In this document: positions 6,541 through 7,118 of the stretch, piece by piece | Layout: every line of letters begins with the position of its first letter | Position numbering within the stretch: position 1 is the stretch's first letter | Origin: Candidatus Moranbacteria bacterium UBA1302 | Lineage (GTDB): Bacteria > Patescibacteriota > Minisyncoccia > Moranbacterales > UBA1568 | Assembly (NCBI GenBank): GCA_002307715.1 | Contig: DBUA01000010.1 | Coordinates: 1-7,118, forward strand | DNA length: 7,118 nucleotides | Reading direction: 5' to 3' | Made by a program: the position numbers and the translations under genes | The notes under the pieces: model-generated | Database searches by the model: none | Told to the model about the DNA's origin: nothing | What the model saw: only the letters and a program-made list of their open reading frames with translations

Positions 6541-6552
6541 TCTAAATATACA
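6524..6552 (+). promoter_or_regulatory. Weak candidate promoter for the MazF-like gene
   Basis: TTGGCC (6524-6529) and TATACA (6547-6552) are 17 bases apart, each 4 of 6 to consensus. This would give a leader of about 18 bases before the ATG at 6577. It lies inside the minus-strand RNA unit and faces the minus-strand promoter, so the two would interfere with each other. Confidence 0.25.
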
Positions 6553-6572
6553 CCGGGAAAACCGTGTGTCAA
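6545..6572 (-). promoter_or_regulatory. Sigma70-type promoter of the small RNA, minus strand
   Basis: A consensus TTGACA (6572-6567 on the minus strand) is followed after 16 bases by TATATT (6550-6545, 5 of 6). The predicted start is near 6538-6541. The -35 box ends only four bases before the ATG of the plus-strand MazF-like gene, so polymerase binding here would overlap the start region of that gene. Confidence 0.6.
6550..6569. repeat. Inverted repeat in the promoter spacer upstream of the MazF-like gene
   Basis: ACACCGG (6550-6556) and CCG-T-GTGT (6562-6569) form seven pairs with one bulged T around GAAAA. The element lies between the -35 and -10 boxes of the minus-strand promoter and seven bases before the MazF-like ATG. 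It could be an operator for both directions or a leader hairpin; neither is proven. Confidence 0.45.
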
Positions 6573-6576
6573 TGTT

Positions 6577-6984
6577 ATGGAAATAAAAAAAGACTTTCAA
6601 GGATGGTGTAAGATAAAGGAAGCGTTGCATGGTATCTCGGACGATAAGATCGTCTATTTTCGTGATAAGGAGATATGGTGGTGCGCTCTTGGGGTGAATA
6701 TCGGGTTTGAACAGGATGGAAAAAATAATGATTACGAGAGACCGGTGCTCATACTTAAGAAAATTAATCGGTATTTGGCGCTGGTTGTTCCGTTAAGTAC
6801 AAAGACAAAAGATCACCCTTATTATCTGAGCTATCAATATGGCGGTAAGTCATATTCCGCTCTCGTGCTTCAGATACGTGTTATCAGTTCGAAAAGATTT
6901 TTGCGTCGTATTGGTAAAGTTGAGAATCTAGTTTTTCGGACTATAGTTGATTTCACAGGAGGCTTTGTGAGTGGGAAGAAGTAA
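6577..6984 (+). CDS. PemK/MazF-fold protein, orphan toxin-like
   Basis: The 135 residues carry the PemK/MazF core (PF02452): YFRDKEIWWCALGVNIGFEQDG (27-48), ERPVLILKKINR (54-65), VVPLSTKTKD (70-79) and LVLQIRVISSKRFLRRIG (96-113). Classical members are mRNA-cleaving toxins neutralised by a MazE-type antitoxin encoded just upstream. Here no antitoxin gene is seen on either side. The core is preceded by about 26 extra residues, a form I associate from memory with PemK-like proteins of Patescibacteria. Toxicity is therefore inference from fold only. The ATG at 6577 is chosen; an in-frame GTG at 6514 would add 21 residues that run through the hairpin and promoter of the minus-strand RNA and resemble no family sequence. 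No ribosome binding site is visible. Two minus-strand RNA units flank the gene. Confidence 0.85.
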   Translation: MEIKKDFQGWCKIKEALHGISDDKIVYFRDKEIWWCALGVNIGFEQDGKNNDYERPVLILKKINRYLALVVPLSTKTKDHPYYLSYQYGGKSYSALVLQIRVISSKRFLRRIGKVENLVFRTIVDFTGGFVSGKK

Positions 6985-7012
6985 AAAAAAACGGCTCCGG
7001 TTACCCGGAGCC
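6983..7012 (-). terminator. Minus-strand Rho-independent terminator with perfect stem
   Basis: GGCTCCGG (6993-7000) and CCGGAGCC (7005-7012) form eight perfect GC-rich pairs. On the minus strand the loop is GTAA and the stem is followed by G and nine T (6991-6983). The T-run overlaps the stop codon of the MazF-like gene. For plus-strand transcripts the hairpin lacks a following T-run, though it might still slow polymerase. Confidence 0.85.
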
Positions 7013-7041
7013 TCGGAGCTTCCCTTGCGGGATGCCTTTGT
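6983..7041 (-). ncRNA. Candidate two-hairpin small RNA downstream of the MazF-like gene, minus strand
   Basis: A near-consensus minus-strand promoter starts an RNA of about 59 bases that contains two hairpins and ends in a U-run. The first hairpin is TCCC-GCAA-GGGA (7032-7021), extended by two further pairs across a mismatch. The second is GGCTCCGG-GTAA-CCGGAGCC (7012-6993). Both loops, GCAA and GTAA, are GNRA tetraloops only on the minus strand. The segment AGCTCCG between the hairpins could also pair with the CGGAGC of the terminator stem, so a competing fold exists. It starts no protein gene. It is convergent with the MazF-like gene and touches its last two bases. The function is unknown. 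Confidence 0.7.
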
Positions 7042-7047
7042 ATACTT

Positions 7048-7076
7048 ATATTACATTAGACATTGCTTTTTGTCAA
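7048..7076 (-). promoter_or_regulatory. Near-consensus sigma70-type promoter, minus strand
   Basis: TTGACA (7076-7071 on the minus strand, exact consensus) and TAATAT (7053-7048) are separated by 17 bases. The start is expected near 7041. An inverted repeat, CATTG (7061-7065) and CAATG (7074-7078), overlaps the -35 box and could be a regulator site. It is the best promoter in the window. Confidence 0.75.
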
Positions 7077-7104
7077 TGGGGTGTAAAAAAGCTTGAAAAT
7101 AGGG

Positions 7105-7110
7105 TAAAAT
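7105..7110 (+). promoter_or_regulatory. Possible -10 box of a gene beyond the window
   Basis: TAAAAT (5 of 6) lies near the right edge in AT-rich sequence with only a poor -35 candidate (TGTAAA, 7082-7087, spacing 17). Its gene, if any, would begin at or after the end of the window. Apart from this and the minus-strand RNA promoter, the last 40 bases hold nothing recognisable. Confidence 0.15.
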
Positions 7111-7118
7111 AGAGAAAT

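Noticed and set aside
6514..6576. Upstream GTG start for the MazF-like protein
   Set aside because: The extra 21 residues are encoded by the terminator stem and promoter of the minus-strand RNA and do not look like family sequence; the ATG at 6577 is preferred.
6455..6586. A 43-codon plus-strand reading frame that overlaps the MazF-like start by ten bases, placed like an antitoxin gene
   Set aside because: It runs straight through the minus-strand RNA hairpin and promoter, has no ribosome binding site, is shorter than usual MazE proteins, and its sequence does not resemble an antitoxin. A chance frame is more likely, though the stop/start overlap is worth a glance.
6983..7036. The two hairpins as the plus-strand terminator of the MazF-like gene
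   Set aside because: No T-run follows on the plus strand, whereas the minus strand has nine T directly after the stem, GNRA loops and a promoter at the right distance.
1..7118. CRISPR array, tRNA or rRNA genes, insertion sequence ends, recoded TGA
   Set aside because: No regularly spaced repeats, cloverleaf or rRNA-like segments, or transposase were seen. TGA ends three genes at the expected protein lengths, so it is a normal stop.

Overview
The window looks like chromosomal DNA of a Candidate Phyla Radiation (Patescibacteria) bacterium, probably of the Parcubacteria/Moranbacteria type. This is inferred from the style of the proteins (RhuM-family protein, orphan PemK/MazF-like protein, PF04020 small membrane protein, large secreted hydrolase) and from AT-rich genes that mostly lack Shine-Dalgarno sites. 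TGA is used as a normal stop by three genes, so this is genetic code 11 and not the TGA=Gly code of Gracilibacteria/SR1.

Layout. 1-115: a promoter-like pair and a long nested hairpin ending in a T-run, which is either a small RNA or the terminator of an upstream gene. 185-3529: a 1114-residue exported protein with a beta-helix-like N-terminal part, an LCAT-like alpha/beta hydrolase with a visible Ser-Asp-His set, and a C-terminal Ig-like domain. 3562-4053: an unrecognised five-helix membrane protein. 4142-4489: a PF04020 (YvlD / 'phage holin family') membrane protein, followed by a strong bidirectional terminator. 4566-5345: the permease of a polysaccharide-type ABC-2 exporter. 5350-6411: a RhuM-family protein directly behind it. 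6577-6984: a PemK/MazF-fold protein with no recognisable antitoxin gene.

All protein genes lie on the plus strand. From the end of the permease onward the window looks like an accessory segment. The usual ATPase partner of the permease is not in the window. Instead rhuM is bracketed by two copies of a 27-bp direct repeat, so the permease and RhuM end in the same eight residues, APRVAEDI. The mazF-like gene is bracketed by two compact minus-strand units, each with a TTGACA promoter, about 57-59 transcribed bases, and a hairpin plus T-run. They look like two small RNA genes. In the downstream unit both hairpin loops are GNRA tetraloops only when read on the minus strand, which supports transcription in that direction.

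Other points are a perfect 13-bp-arm palindrome inside rhuM, and -10-like boxes placed just before several start codons, which suggests leaderless mRNAs. No tRNA, rRNA, CRISPR array, transposase or integrase was seen.
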